Below, piece after piece: positions 6,340 through 15,158 of a DNA stretch of 27,778 nucleotides. Source of the DNA: a virus; IMG/VR virus record IMGVR_UViG_3300030060_005203, positions 1 through 27,778 of that record; one strand, written 5' to 3'. The notes beneath the pieces are model-generated. The model had not been told where the DNA came from, made no database searches, and saw nothing but the letters and a program-made list of their open reading frames with translations. A program made the position numbers and the translations under genes. Each line of letters opens with the position of its first letter. Within the stretch, counting starts at the first letter, position 1.

Positions 6340-6996
6340 ATGAAAGTAGATTTAGTTGTACCAAATAGTCTAGCTGATATAACTTTAGGACAATATCAAA
6401 AGTTTGTAAAAATATCAGAAAGCAATACAGATGAAAAATTTATATCTATAAAAATGCTTGAGATATTCTGCAAGTTGAAGCTAGAAACAATTATGACAAT
6501 GAAAGCTACAAGCATTAAAACTGTAACAGCAACGCTAACAGAGATGTTCAATGCTAAGCAAGATTTAAAGCATATATTTAGAATGGATGGCATTCAATAT
6601 GGATTTATTCCAAATTTAGAAGATATGACCTTTGGAGAGTATGTTGACCTTGATTCTAATATTTCTGATTTTCAAGAAATACATAAAGCAATGGCTGTAT
6701 TATACAGACCTATCGAAAAGAAATTTAAAGGGCAATACACTATTAAGCCATACGAGGCAAAAGAGGCTGATTTTATGAAAGCTATGCCTATGGATGTTGT
6801 ATTTGGGTCAATGATTTTTTTTTATCATTTAGGGAGCGACTTGTCAAAAGTTATGATGGATTATTTACAACAGGAGGAGAACAGGGAGCTACATACTCAA
6901 CTATTGGAGCTTTCAGCGAAAAATGGGGTTGGTATCAATCAATTTTTGAACTCGCTCAAGGAGATGTTACACAGCTCGAAGATATCGTTAAATTAA
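6340..6996 (+). CDS. Putative tail assembly chaperone (short product)
   Basis: The 218-aa product begins MKVDLVVPNSLADITLGQYQ and has a helical body with MTFGEYVDLDSNISDF and AMPMDVVFGSMIFFYHLGSD. I recall this pattern from flavobacterial phage proteins encoded before the tail genes. Its location upstream of the tape measure and the coding sequence that continues in the -1 frame (6822-7085) fit the G/GT-type chaperones that coat the tape measure during tail assembly. Inside it, nine T bases (6815-6823) form the slippery heptamer T-TTT-TTT in the reading frame. The zero-frame tail ends GVGINQFLNSLKEML plus a few residues. Confidence 0.55.
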   Translation: MKVDLVVPNSLADITLGQYQKFVKISESNTDEKFISIKMLEIFCKLKLETIMTMKATSIKTVTATLTEMFNAKQDLKHIFRMDGIQYGFIPNLEDMTFGEYVDLDSNISDFQEIHKAMAVLYRPIEKKFKGQYTIKPYEAKEADFMKAMPMDVVFGSMIFFYHLGSDLSKVMMDYLQQEENRELHTQLLELSAKNGVGINQFLNSLKEMLHSSKISLN

Positions 6997-7085
6997 ATGT
7001 ACATCAATGTCTTTATGCTTTAACTTATATGAAAGAAAGAGCTGAGGCAGAAAATACATATATGAAAAGTAAAATAAGAAAATGA
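6822..7085 (+). CDS. -1 frameshift extension of the tail assembly chaperone
   Basis: In the -1 frame relative to the 6340 gene there is clear coding potential ending at TGA 7083-7085: GAFSEKWGWYQSIFELAQGD, then NVHQCLYALTYMKERAEAEN. I recognise this KWGWYxSI...LAxGD...QCL pattern from flavobacterial phages. The frame is open from 6771 but contains no ATG before the conserved part, so independent initiation is unlikely. Slippage at T-TTT-TTT (6816-6822) would join 161 zero-frame residues to 87 from this frame, giving about 248 aa. A slip further down, for example near GCG-AAA-AAT around 6912, is an alternative. Coding is well supported; the exact joint is inferred. Confidence 0.65.
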   Translation, partial: LSFRERLVKSYDGLFTTGGEQGATYSTIGAFSEKWGWYQSIFELAQGDVTQLEDIVKLNVHQCLYALTYMKERAEAENTYMKSKIRK

Positions 7086-7204
7086 CAGAATTTATAAATC
7101 ATGTTTTTGGATTATGTGGAGAGCCTCATCTCAACGTATTTACATGTATTATAATTATAGGATTTATAGTATTTACATTTAGAAAAAAAATAGCAAATGA
7201 GTAA
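7082..7204 (+). CDS. 40-aa single-pass membrane micro-protein
   Basis: The frame runs from ATG 7082, overlapping the frameshift stop by 4 bases, to TAA 7202-7204, overlapping the next start by 8. The product begins MTEFINHVFGLCGEPHLNVF, then has a hydrophobic segment (about residues 19-33, rich in Ile and Phe) and a basic RKK end, so it is probably one membrane helix with the tail inside. FGLCGEPH is a motif I recall in flavobacterial phage micro-proteins next to the tail chaperone. Its role is unknown. Confidence 0.65.
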   Translation: MTEFINHVFGLCGEPHLNVFTCIIIIGFIVFTFRKKIANE

Positions 7205-7670
7205 TCAAGGAGTAAGAGGATTTTATCAAATTACAGACACACTAAAAACTAATCTACTTTTAGATGAAAATGTAAACACAGTAACAACAGGAGATATTTT
7301 TGATATTGATTTAGAAAAGCAAACAATCTTTCCATTATCTCATATAGTTGTAAACTCAGTCGAGATACAAGAGCAGGCTTTGTCTTTTAACATTACAGTT
7401 ATGTGCATGGATATTGTAGATGTATCAAAGGATGAAACAACAGATATATTTATAGGCAATAATAATGAACAAGATATACTAAACACTCAGCTAGCTGTAG
7501 CAAATAAACTAATAGCAATACTAAGCAAAGGAACTTTATACAGAGATAAATACCAGCTTGAGGGTACAGCTTCTTGTGAGTTTTTTTATGAAAGATTTGA
7601 AAACCAATTAGCAGGAGTGGCTTGTACTTTTGATGTATTGGTACAAAATGATATAAATTCATGCAGTTAA
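7197..7670 (+). CDS. Putative tail completion/terminator-type structural protein
   Basis: The 157-aa product starts MSNQGVRGFYQITDTLKTNL and has QTIFPLSHIVVNSVEIQEQA and NNEQDILNTQLAVANKLIAI blocks. I recognise these as conserved in flavobacterial phage virion proteins without a precise functional name. Alternating beta strands and one long helix resemble tail-terminator or neck folds. Its place before the gp10-like protein matches the head-tail joining region of many siphoviruses. The end overlaps the next gene by 10 bases. The structural role is likely; the exact role is inferred. Confidence 0.6.
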   Translation: MSNQGVRGFYQITDTLKTNLLLDENVNTVTTGDIFDIDLEKQTIFPLSHIVVNSVEIQEQALSFNITVMCMDIVDVSKDETTDIFIGNNNEQDILNTQLAVANKLIAILSKGTLYRDKYQLEGTASCEFFYERFENQLAGVACTFDVLVQNDINSCS

Positions 7671-8161
7671 AAGAAACTAAAAAAGAGTTAGAAAAGTTTG
7701 CAAAATTTGTAATTAAACAGGCTAGAACAAACCTATCTAAACGTAAGAAAATATCAACAGGTAAATTATACAAATCCTTAGGATTCAAAACCATGCAAGG
7801 AAACAGAGGTGTGAATGTATTTTTTACTATGGAGGATTATGGTACTTTTCAAGATTTAGGAGTAAGTGGTAAAAAAAGAAAATATAAAACACCTTATAGA
7901 TATAAGTCTAAAATGCCACCTTCTAGCGCTTTTAGTGGATGGGTAGTTAGAAAAGGATTGAAAGGTGTAAGAGATGAAAAGGGTAGATTTATCCCTAGAA
8001 AGAGTTTACAGTTTTTGATTGCAAGGTCAATATTTAGAGATGGTATAAAACCCTCTTTATTTTTTACTAGACCTTTTGATTTAGGATTCAGAAAACTGCC
8101 TGAAAAATTACAAGATAAATTTGGAATAGACTTAGAAAATTTAATAGAAACAGATGGCTAA
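7661..8161 (+). CDS. Putative neck/tail completion protein (HK97 gp10-like)
   Basis: The 166-aa protein is strongly basic. It begins with a helix (KKELEKFAKFVIKQARTNLS), then has KLYKSLGFKTMQG and MEDYGTFQDLGVSGKKRKY, the YGxFxDxGvSG pattern typical of gp10-like head-tail joining proteins. After that comes a loop rich in Arg and Lys, and a helix ending in LFFTRPFDLGFRKL. It would help close the connector or attach the tail. It overlaps the genes on both sides by 8-10 bases, within the tail operon that begins at 6340. Confidence 0.6.
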   Translation: MQLKETKKELEKFAKFVIKQARTNLSKRKKISTGKLYKSLGFKTMQGNRGVNVFFTMEDYGTFQDLGVSGKKRKYKTPYRYKSKMPPSSAFSGWVVRKGLKGVRDEKGRFIPRKSLQFLIARSIFRDGIKPSLFFTRPFDLGFRKLPEKLQDKFGIDLENLIETDG

Positions 8162-9119
8162 TATATTATTAAGAAGTCCCTATTATGTAACAGCTACTAC
8201 AGCTTCTCATTTATCAGCTCAACTAGCTTTGACGATTGATGGGACTTTACGATACACAATACTAAAAAACGCAACAAATAATAGAACAGTATTTGAGATA
8301 GCAACGCTAGTAAGAGATTATGTAGATATAACTTTTGCAGGTACAACAATAGTTGCTGACACAGTTGCAATATCTTATGTACTTACAACCTTTACAGCTG
8401 TAGATGGTGGAGGCACAGGCACAGCTCAAAGTGCTGTAACTCACACAGGTTTTGATGGCTATTCTAAATTTGAGCAAGGAGCAAACTTTGAACTAGCTAC
8501 GACTCAAGACCCTACCTATGTTGGAGATTGTGGAGGAGATGGCACAATATACGCTCCTGATAATACAGCTGGAAAGCTCATAGGATTTTCAGATGATGCA
8601 ACCCCTGTTGCGAGTGTTTTTAGTTATTCTACCTCTGCAACTTCAATAGATACTCCAGCTAGAACTTACAATATCATCAGAGTTTGTAATCCAAAATACA
8701 ACAATGTAAAAATGGTTTATCTAAATAGATTTGGTCAGTTTCAGGAGTTTTATTTCTTTCTAAAAAATACAGAATCATTTACTGTAAAATCAGAAAAATT
8801 TAAGCGTAATATATTTACATCCTCCTCATCTAATTATAGCATATACGACCATCAGGATAAGGTGTTTAATAAAAATGGTAGAACTAGGGTTACACTAAAC
8901 ACAGAATATATTATAGAGTGTTACAATGAAGTCATACAAGATATATTATTAAGCGAGTATCTTTGGATAGAGTTTACTCAAGCGAATGACGCTAAAACTT
9001 GGAGACCTTGTAGTATCGTAACAAACTCTCTTACATTCAAAACGTCAGTAAATGACAGGCTTACACAATATACAATACAAGTAGAATACACCAACGAAAT
9101 AATAAATAATATTATTTAA
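8154..9119 (+). CDS. Tail structural protein (321 aa), distal-tail candidate
   Basis: The protein begins MANILLRSPYYVTATTASHL and is rich in Thr, Ser, Tyr and Asn with a beta-strand pattern throughout, as expected for a virion protein. The middle carries a Gly/Asp-rich stretch (YVGDCGGDGTIYAPDN) and a conserved-looking RTYNIIRVCNPKYNNVKMVY. It lies next to the 726-aa gene and in front of the tape measure, all in one overlapping operon. Similar paired proteins occur in flavobacterial phages. It may form part of the baseplate or tail tip. No enzymatic motif is visible. Confidence 0.55.
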   Translation: MANILLRSPYYVTATTASHLSAQLALTIDGTLRYTILKNATNNRTVFEIATLVRDYVDITFAGTTIVADTVAISYVLTTFTAVDGGGTGTAQSAVTHTGFDGYSKFEQGANFELATTQDPTYVGDCGGDGTIYAPDNTAGKLIGFSDDATPVASVFSYSTSATSIDTPARTYNIIRVCNPKYNNVKMVYLNRFGQFQEFYFFLKNTESFTVKSEKFKRNIFTSSSSNYSIYDHQDKVFNKNGRTRVTLNTEYIIECYNEVIQDILLSEYLWIEFTQANDAKTWRPCSIVTNSLTFKTSVNDRLTQYTIQVEYTNEIINNII

Positions 9120-11299
9120 TGAAGCGTGAAGTACAATTATTTATTTCAGATACTAGAGTTGACTTATTTAAAGATGAGACAATCTCCATAACAGACACTA
9201 TTCAAAATGTATCTGACATAAGCAAAATATTTACACCTTTCTCAAAACAATTTAACCTACCTGCCTCACAAACCAACAATAAACTATTCAAGCATTATTA
9301 TAATTTTGATATACAAGATGGATTTGATGCTAGATTTACAGTATCTGCAAGAATAGAAATCAATCATGCACCATTCAAAAATGGTAAGTTGAGGCTAAGT
9401 GGTGTTACAATGAAAAACAATTTGCCTCATACATACAAGGTAGTTTTTTTTGGCGAACCAAATGACATCAAAGATATTTTTGCTGATGAGGATTTAAGCT
9501 CTCTAAATGGTCTTTCTACTTATGATATATCTTATGCTACATCTGACTTTTTAAATGCTTTTAAAACAGGCTTACAAAGCGCAGGAGTAGATGCTACAAA
9601 TACATCAAATAGAAATATAGTAGTGCCTTTGATTTCGCTAAACACTTATTATACTTATGATTCAGGTACAAATAGACTTGACAATGTAAACTTTACAGAT
9701 TTGAGAAAACAGTTAAAACCTGCAATCAAAGTAAAGAGAATCATTGAAGCTATTGAAACTCAATACTCAGTAAATTTTAATATGACAGACCTACACTCTG
9801 ACAGCTTGATACTTGCAGAGAATGACGATCAGATTACAGATGAGCAAGGTAATGAGCTAGTAACAGAGGATGCCTCAGCAGAGTTTCAAAGTTTCTTTGG
9901 GTCTGATATGTTTGATGAGTTGTATTTATGGCTACACAGAGAATCAAGTCCTGTAACAGAGCCAGAGGCTACGACAGAGACTTTTGGTGTAGATGAAACT
10001 ACTAGAAGTATAAAGCTAGGATTTTCTGATTTTACCTATGTAACAGGGGGTAGTGGAGATACTCTTACAGCTAATAAACTTGTAGTAAACAAAGGCGAGA
10101 CTTTTGGAATCAGGCTAGTACTCGACCCAAATCAAACAAACAATACAGGAGAAATAATTGTAAAAGACAAAACAACAAATGAATTATTATTTTACAGAGA
10201 TTCTGTTGCTTTCAATAACAGCTCTAACCTATCAGCTCCTATTGTAGATTTAACAAGTGGAGAACTTGATTCTAGGACTTATGATTTAGAGTTTAGAATC
10301 AATTGTCAAATAGGTGTAACATTCGCAGCCTTGAATCCTGCCTTAGTAATTACAAAGGACAGCACAACTCAGTTTGAGTATTCAAATAGTGGATTCAGTT
10401 TAGGTTCAAATATTTTTATACAAGATTATTTGCCTCAAATGAAAGTTATTGATTTCTTGACAGGTTTGTTTAAAATGTTTAATCTAGTTGCTTACAAAAA
10501 ATCAATACAATCAGAAACTATTAGAGACGCTTTTGTAGATACAATCATGGTGCAAACTTTTGATGATTTCATGACTCAAGGCGTATCAAGAGATATTACA
10601 GAATATGTAAATATTAATCAGTCTAACATAGACAGACCTGTCCCTTACAATCAAGTCAATTTTGAGTTCTCTCCAGCAGTAACACAAACTAGCATACGAT
10701 TTAGAAATCAATTTGCTCAAGCATTTGGAGATTTAAAATATTCAGCTCCTGAAAAATATGATGGTAAAAGTTTTGACCAGATTGTACCTTTTGAGAGAAG
10801 CGTATTAATAAATCTTATAGACTCATCTGGAGACGTTACAAATAATATTTTAGGATGGTGGGTAGATGATTCAGGTAATACAATTCTAGGCGCACCATTT
10901 TTATTTTTTAACAGAGTCATAACTAACACTACATATCCTGTTACAGCTACAAGTATAACTACTTACAATGCGCCCTCAAGTGTTTCTAGTGATAGTAACC
11001 ATACGCTTAATTTCAATGCTGAGTATGACGAATTTGCAAGAGAGGTAAATCTTAATAGTTTGTTTAGTAGATTTTATCAACAGTACATTGTGCAAACATT
11101 TAATAAAAATACTAGAATCGTAAAAGTAAAAGCAAAACTGCCTGTAAGTTTTATTTTAAATTACAGCGTAAATGATACAATAGTAATAGGAGACCAGAGC
11201 TATTATATAAACAGTATAAAAATAAATCTTAATTCTGGAGATTCTGACTTAGATTTAATCGTAAAAAAACAATCATATACTAACAGCGTACTAACATGA
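9119..11299 (+). CDS. Large tail/baseplate protein (726 aa)
   Basis: This is the largest tail protein apart from the tape measure. It opens MKREVQLFISDTRVDLFKDE and continues IQNVSDISKIFTPFSKQFNL, then PASQTNNKLFKHYYNFDIQD. I recall this block at the N-terminus of large virion proteins in flavobacterial and crAss-like phages. The rest is Asn/Thr/Asp-rich beta structure with DYLPQMKVIDFLTGLFKMFN near residue 440. It is likely a tail hub or tip protein that may carry receptor-binding parts. The start shares a base with the upstream stop (TAATG), and its end forms an ATGA overlap with the small gene at 11296. Confidence 0.6.
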   Translation: MKREVQLFISDTRVDLFKDETISITDTIQNVSDISKIFTPFSKQFNLPASQTNNKLFKHYYNFDIQDGFDARFTVSARIEINHAPFKNGKLRLSGVTMKNNLPHTYKVVFFGEPNDIKDIFADEDLSSLNGLSTYDISYATSDFLNAFKTGLQSAGVDATNTSNRNIVVPLISLNTYYTYDSGTNRLDNVNFTDLRKQLKPAIKVKRIIEAIETQYSVNFNMTDLHSDSLILAENDDQITDEQGNELVTEDASAEFQSFFGSDMFDELYLWLHRESSPVTEPEATTETFGVDETTRSIKLGFSDFTYVTGGSGDTLTANKLVVNKGETFGIRLVLDPNQTNNTGEIIVKDKTTNELLFYRDSVAFNNSSNLSAPIVDLTSGELDSRTYDLEFRINCQIGVTFAALNPALVITKDSTTQFEYSNSGFSLGSNIFIQDYLPQMKVIDFLTGLFKMFNLVAYKKSIQSETIRDAFVDTIMVQTFDDFMTQGVSRDITEYVNINQSNIDRPVPYNQVNFEFSPAVTQTSIRFRNQFAQAFGDLKYSAPEKYDGKSFDQIVPFERSVLINLIDSSGDVTNNILGWWVDDSGNTILGAPFLFFNRVITNTTYPVTATSITTYNAPSSVSSDSNHTLNFNAEYDEFAREVNLNSLFSRFYQQYIVQTFNKNTRIVKVKAKLPVSFILNYSVNDTIVIGDQSYYINSIKINLNSGDSDLDLIVKKQSYTNSVLT

Positions 11300-11442
11300 T
11301 AAAAGATATAATTGAGTTATTGCCTTTAGCGACAGGCGAAACAGAAAATATAAGAATAGCAAAGGGAAAATATAAGCTCCCTGAAACATTTAAAGAGGGT
11401 TACAAAAAATTTAAAAATGAGATAAAATGGCAAAAAAAGTAA
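11296..11442 (+). CDS. 48-aa hypothetical protein before the tape measure
   Basis: The frame runs from ATG 11296, forming ATGA with the upstream stop, to TAA 11440-11442. It overlaps the tape measure start (11427) by 16 bases. The product starts MIKDIIELLPLATGETENIR and ends basic (KFKNEIKWQKK). No family is recognised. Its tight coupling on both sides argues it is translated, perhaps mainly to carry ribosomes into the tape measure gene. Confidence 0.55.
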   Translation: MIKDIIELLPLATGETENIRIAKGKYKLPETFKEGYKKFKNEIKWQKK

Positions 11443-13424
11443 CAGTTCAATTACAAACAGTAGGAGCAGACTCTGCTGTAAAAGATATTGAAAAGGTTAA
11501 TGGCAGTTTAGACAAACTAAACACAAACCAGAAACAAACTACGAAAAGCTCTGAAACACTTACAACTAGAGTGTCAGAAAATGGAGGAGCTATGGGTCTC
11601 TTGAATCAGCTTACAGGAGGTATGGCTCAAACTTTTAAAGATGCTGGAGAGGCTGTAGGTTTAACCAGCAAAAGTCTTAAAGGACTTAAAGGTGCTATAC
11701 TAGCAACAGGTATAGGTCTTCTAGTAATAGGTTTATCAGCTCTTATAGCAAACTTCAGAGAGGTTAAAATATTTTTAGGTATAATAAACCCTCAACAGGA
11801 GAGATTCAACGAAGTTATGGAGGAGGCAAATGTTGCTGCAGTTGATGCAGCGAGAGGTCTTGAAACATTGAGAGATATTGTACTAGATACCTCAAGAAGT
11901 GAGGAAGTTAGAAACGAAGCACTTAGACAATTATCAGGCACAGTAACTGAGCTGAATGGATTGACCATAGATAGTGCTGGAGCCTTAGACCAAGTTACAG
12001 CCTCAACAGGTCCTTATATTACTGCGACTATGGCTAGAGCTAAGGCAGATGCTTTTGCAAAAATAGTAGCTGAGGAGGAGGCAAAATTAGTAAAACAAAG
12101 AATAGCTAATGAAGCTGAATTAGGCGAATTATTCCAAAAAAGATTTGACCTTGAGGCAGGAAATTTATATGGAAAAGAAAGAAAATTAGCTGGCACAAAT
12201 GCACAAATAGAAAAACTTACTAATAGCTATGGAGAGCAAGAAGCTATTATCAGTGGTTTAAAAGATGTATTTCAAGATTTGACAGCAGAGGCTCTTGAGG
12301 CAGAGGCTGCTCTCAACAGCACAGAGAAAAAAGTTAAGAAAACAGGAAGCTCTAGCGAAACGACAGAACAAAAAGCTGCTAAGATGGCTCGTGCTTTGGA
12401 GGAGATTAGAAAAGGTACAATCATAGGACCTCAGGAGGAGAGAGACGAACAGATAAATCAAATCAACGCACACTACGACAAATTACTCGAAAACGCTAAA
12501 CTATATTTGGAGGAGGATTCAGAGGTATTCGTGCAGTTAACAACAGCTAGAGATAAAAAGATTTCAGATTTAAGACAGAAATTTGCAGATGAGGATGCAG
12601 CAGCAGCAGATGCAGAATTACAAAAGAAAATACAAAAAAAGATTGAAGCAAATACTCTAGAAACTTCAGATGAGGTAGCAAGAAGAGAGAGATTACTAGC
12701 TGCAAAACAATTTGATTTGTCTCTTGAGGAGGACCCCATGAAAAAAATAGAAATAGAAAGGGAGATACTCGAGCTAGAGAAAGAGCTAGCACTAGAAAGA
12801 GTTAACTTTGAAATTGAGACATTTGAAGAAGGTACTCAAGCTCACACAGATGCTGTAAATAGAAAAATAGCTCTTGAAGAAAAATTTTCAAGACAAAGCA
12901 CTAAATTGACTGATGATACAAGAAAGACAGAAACTGCAATCAATAAAAAAGGAGCGAAAGAGAGAGAAGAAGCTATACAAGAAGCATTTAAAAATATTAC
13001 TTCCATTGTAGGAGCTTCAAGTAAATTTGGTAAAGGTATTTCAGCAGCTAACGCTATAAGAAGTACTTATGCAGGTGCAACAAAAGCTTTAGAGCAAGGT
13101 GGTATATTTGGGTTTATACAGGCAGCTGCAATTATAGCCTCTGGTTTTAAAAATGTAAAAAGTATTTTAGCAACTGAAGACCCAGCACCTCCAGCAGAAT
13201 TAGGAGCCTCCACTCCAGCAGGTGGAGCTGAGCCTACTGTACCACCAACCCCAGAGGCACAATCACTACCTCCTACATTTACAACAGTAGGAGCAAGTGG
13301 TATCAATCAAATAGCTGATGTATTAGGAGAGTCAAAACCTCAAAGAGCCTTTGTAGTTAGTGGAGATGTAAGCACAGCTCAAGAGCTTGAGAGAAACATT
13401 GTTCAATCAGCTAGTTTAGGATAA
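11427..13424 (+). CDS. Tape measure protein
   Basis: The 665-aa protein has a tape-measure pattern: an N-terminal VTVQLQTVGADSAVKDIEKV segment, a hydrophobic stretch at about residues 89-110 (LATGIGLLVIGLSALIANF), then very long Glu/Lys/Ala-rich coiled-coil regions, a second Ala/Gly-rich region (SKFGKGISAANAIRSTYAGA), and a Pro-rich tail near residues 585-616. Such proteins set tail length at roughly 1.5 angstrom per residue, so a tail near 100 nm is expected. The hydrophobic segments may enter the host membrane during DNA ejection. It closes the tail operon and is followed by a short gap with the next ACGTTATATAA copy. Confidence 0.85.
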   Translation: MAKKVTVQLQTVGADSAVKDIEKVNGSLDKLNTNQKQTTKSSETLTTRVSENGGAMGLLNQLTGGMAQTFKDAGEAVGLTSKSLKGLKGAILATGIGLLVIGLSALIANFREVKIFLGIINPQQERFNEVMEEANVAAVDAARGLETLRDIVLDTSRSEEVRNEALRQLSGTVTELNGLTIDSAGALDQVTASTGPYITATMARAKADAFAKIVAEEEAKLVKQRIANEAELGELFQKRFDLEAGNLYGKERKLAGTNAQIEKLTNSYGEQEAIISGLKDVFQDLTAEALEAEAALNSTEKKVKKTGSSSETTEQKAAKMARALEEIRKGTIIGPQEERDEQINQINAHYDKLLENAKLYLEEDSEVFVQLTTARDKKISDLRQKFADEDAAAADAELQKKIQKKIEANTLETSDEVARRERLLAAKQFDLSLEEDPMKKIEIEREILELEKELALERVNFEIETFEEGTQAHTDAVNRKIALEEKFSRQSTKLTDDTRKTETAINKKGAKEREEAIQEAFKNITSIVGASSKFGKGISAANAIRSTYAGATKALEQGGIFGFIQAAAIIASGFKNVKSILATEDPAPPAELGASTPAGGAEPTVPPTPEAQSLPPTFTTVGASGINQIADVLGESKPQRAFVVSGDVSTAQELERNIVQSASLG

Positions 13425-13442
13425 ACAAAATACAAATGATAG

Positions 13443-13453
13443 ACGTTATATAA
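13443..13453 (+). promoter_or_regulatory. ACGTTATATAA motif before the head genes
   Basis: This exact copy of ACGTTATATAA is followed by AT and ATG 13456, the same arrangement as at 6327. It occupies the 31-base gap between the tape measure and the prohead protease. Confidence 0.6.
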
Positions 13454-13455
13454 AT

Positions 13456-15036
13456 ATGAAAATAGTAGAACTAATTTTAGGAGATGATGAGTTAACAGGA
13501 ATTGAAGCAATTTCAATCGTAGAAAATCCAGCAATTGAAGAGGATTTTATAGCTCTTAAAAATGAAATAGTTAAACTTGCAGAAGTTGACAAAGAAAAAA
13601 GAATCTTGATAGGAGCTTTGTTAATTCCTAATAAACCTATTTTCAGAAAAAAAGGAGATGAAAGTTATTATATTTACTTTTCAAAAGAAACAGTAGAGAA
13701 AGCCTCACAATTATATCTTACAAAAGGCAATCAATCAAAAGCTACGTTAGAACATCAACACTCAATAAATGGTTTAACTTTAGTTGAATCATGGCTAGTT
13801 GAGGATGATGTACACGATAAATCCAGAAAGTATGGATTAAGTGTGCCTGTTGGTACGTGGATGGGTACAGTCAAAGTAAACAATGAGGACATATGGAATA
13901 ACTATGTAAAAACAGGAAAGGTCAAAGGGTTTTCTATTGAAGGTTACTTTGCAGATAAAATGGAAAGACCTAAAGAGCCTGTAAATGATTTTGAGGATAT
14001 TGAAGAGGCAGAAGCCTTAGAAATGCTTTCTGTAATTCGTAGTATAATCAACTATGATAAAAGATTGAAGAGTGGCAAAAGAAGAGAATTAGAATCTTAC
14101 ACAGATTATCCTGATGCTGTAAAAAACAATGCTAAAAAAGGTATTGAACTAAACGAAAAGGTAAACAATAAGTGTGCTACTCAGGTTGGTAAGATACGAG
14201 CTAAACAACTTGCTCAAGGACAGCCTATATCAAAAGAGACAATCAAAAGAATGTACTCCTTTTTAAGTAGAGCTGAGGAGTATTACGATGAAAGTGATAG
14301 TGAAGCCTGTGGTACTATAAGCTATTTACTTTGGGGTGGCAAAGCTGGTAAGAGATATGCAGAAAAAAAGCTAAGAGAATTTGGAGAGCTTGAACTAGCT
14401 TCAATGGTAGTAGATGATGAGTTCGCAATCATTGATGACAGACTAGCCTACTCTACTCAAGAGAAAGCTGAAGAGATGGCAAAGAATATAGGCTGTCAAG
14501 GATTTCACACTCATGAGCTTGAGGGCAAAACATGGTATATGCCATGCGAGTTTCACGTCAAAGAAGAGATGAAAAAATGTCCTAAGGGTTTTAAAAAAGT
14601 TTATGGTAAGTGTGTTAAGATGGCAGAAGTTGGACCAAGAGGAGGTATCAGAAAATCCCCTAAGGCTCCAAAATCAGGCACACCAAATCCAAAACCAAAA
14701 GGCAAAGGCACAGCCAAAGGAGATGCCTCAACAGGCAGAGGTGCTAAGGTATCAAAAAAAGATGAAGCAACTCTACAAAAGAAATCTGATGATTTCAACG
14801 AAAGATATAAAAAGAAACTAGGATATGGGGTTACAGTAGGTAAGCTCAAGGCAGTATTCCAAAGGGGATTAGGAGCTTTCAATGTCTCTCACAGTCCACG
14901 TATAAAATCCCCATCTGCTTGGGCTTTTGCTAGAGTAAATGCGTTTCTTTATTTAGTAAAGAATGGCAGACCTCAAAACAAAAAATATACAGGAGATAAT
15001 GATTTACTCCCTAAAGGACATCCTAAAAATAAATAG
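13456..15036 (+). CDS. Prohead protease (XkdF-like) with fused C-terminal domains
   Basis: The N-terminal 170 residues fit XkdF-type phage serine proteases: ISIVENPAIEEDFIAL, LIPNKPIFRK, then LEHQHS (His100/His102) and KGFSIEGYF (Ser160), the probable catalytic His and Ser. A middle domain (about 215-310) reads YTDYPDAVKNNAKKGIELNE through EACGTISYLLWGGKAGKRYA. A Cys-containing linker (CPKGFKKVYGKCVKM) and a Pro/Lys/Gly-rich disordered stretch lead to a C-terminal block (GYGVTVGKLKAVFQRGLGAF ... WAFARVNAFLYLV) that I associate with DUF5824. The protease would process scaffold and capsid proteins encoded just downstream. At 526 aa it is far longer than a plain protease. The function of the fused domains is unknown. 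Confidence 0.75.
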   Translation: MKIVELILGDDELTGIEAISIVENPAIEEDFIALKNEIVKLAEVDKEKRILIGALLIPNKPIFRKKGDESYYIYFSKETVEKASQLYLTKGNQSKATLEHQHSINGLTLVESWLVEDDVHDKSRKYGLSVPVGTWMGTVKVNNEDIWNNYVKTGKVKGFSIEGYFADKMERPKEPVNDFEDIEEAEALEMLSVIRSIINYDKRLKSGKRRELESYTDYPDAVKNNAKKGIELNEKVNNKCATQVGKIRAKQLAQGQPISKETIKRMYSFLSRAEEYYDESDSEACGTISYLLWGGKAGKRYAEKKLREFGELELASMVVDDEFAIIDDRLAYSTQEKAEEMAKNIGCQGFHTHELEGKTWYMPCEFHVKEEMKKCPKGFKKVYGKCVKMAEVGPRGGIRKSPKAPKSGTPNPKPKGKGTAKGDASTGRGAKVSKKDEATLQKKSDDFNERYKKKLGYGVTVGKLKAVFQRGLGAFNVSHSPRIKSPSAWAFARVNAFLYLVKNGRPQNKKYTGDNDLLPKGHPKNK

Positions 15037-15038
15037 GT

Positions 15039-15158
15039 ATGCCTCGCAAGGTTGTAAATGTTTTTAGAAAAAATAAAAGAAAATCACATCCTCACTCAAA
15101 AAATGCAAGTGATGGTCAGAATGGTTTTAAAAAAAAATATAAAGGTCAAGGAAGATGA
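15039..15158 (+). CDS. 39-aa basic micro-protein (KGQGR family)
   Basis: The frame runs from ATG 15039 to TGA 15156-15158. The product MPRKVVNVFRKNKRKSHPHS plus a tail ending KKYKGQGR is more than one third Lys/Arg and has no acidic residues apart from one Asp. I recall KxYKGQGR-ending micro-proteins beside head genes in Bacteroidota phages. It starts 2 bases after the protease stop and ends in an ATGA overlap with the next micro-gene. A DNA-binding or internal capsid role is possible but unproven. Confidence 0.65.
   Translation: MPRKVVNVFRKNKRKSHPHSKNASDGQNGFKKKYKGQGR

Noticed and set aside
12473-12792. Overlapping minus-strand frames inside the tape measure gene
   Set aside because: They are antisense images of the Glu/Lys/Ala-rich coiled-coil region and have Ser/Phe/Cys-rich, low-complexity translations.
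14603-14821. Alternative + strand frame of 72 codons inside the protease gene
   Set aside because: It is a shifted reading of the Pro/Lys/Gly-rich linker, with no coupling or recognisable pattern. The main frame continues into a conserved-looking domain.
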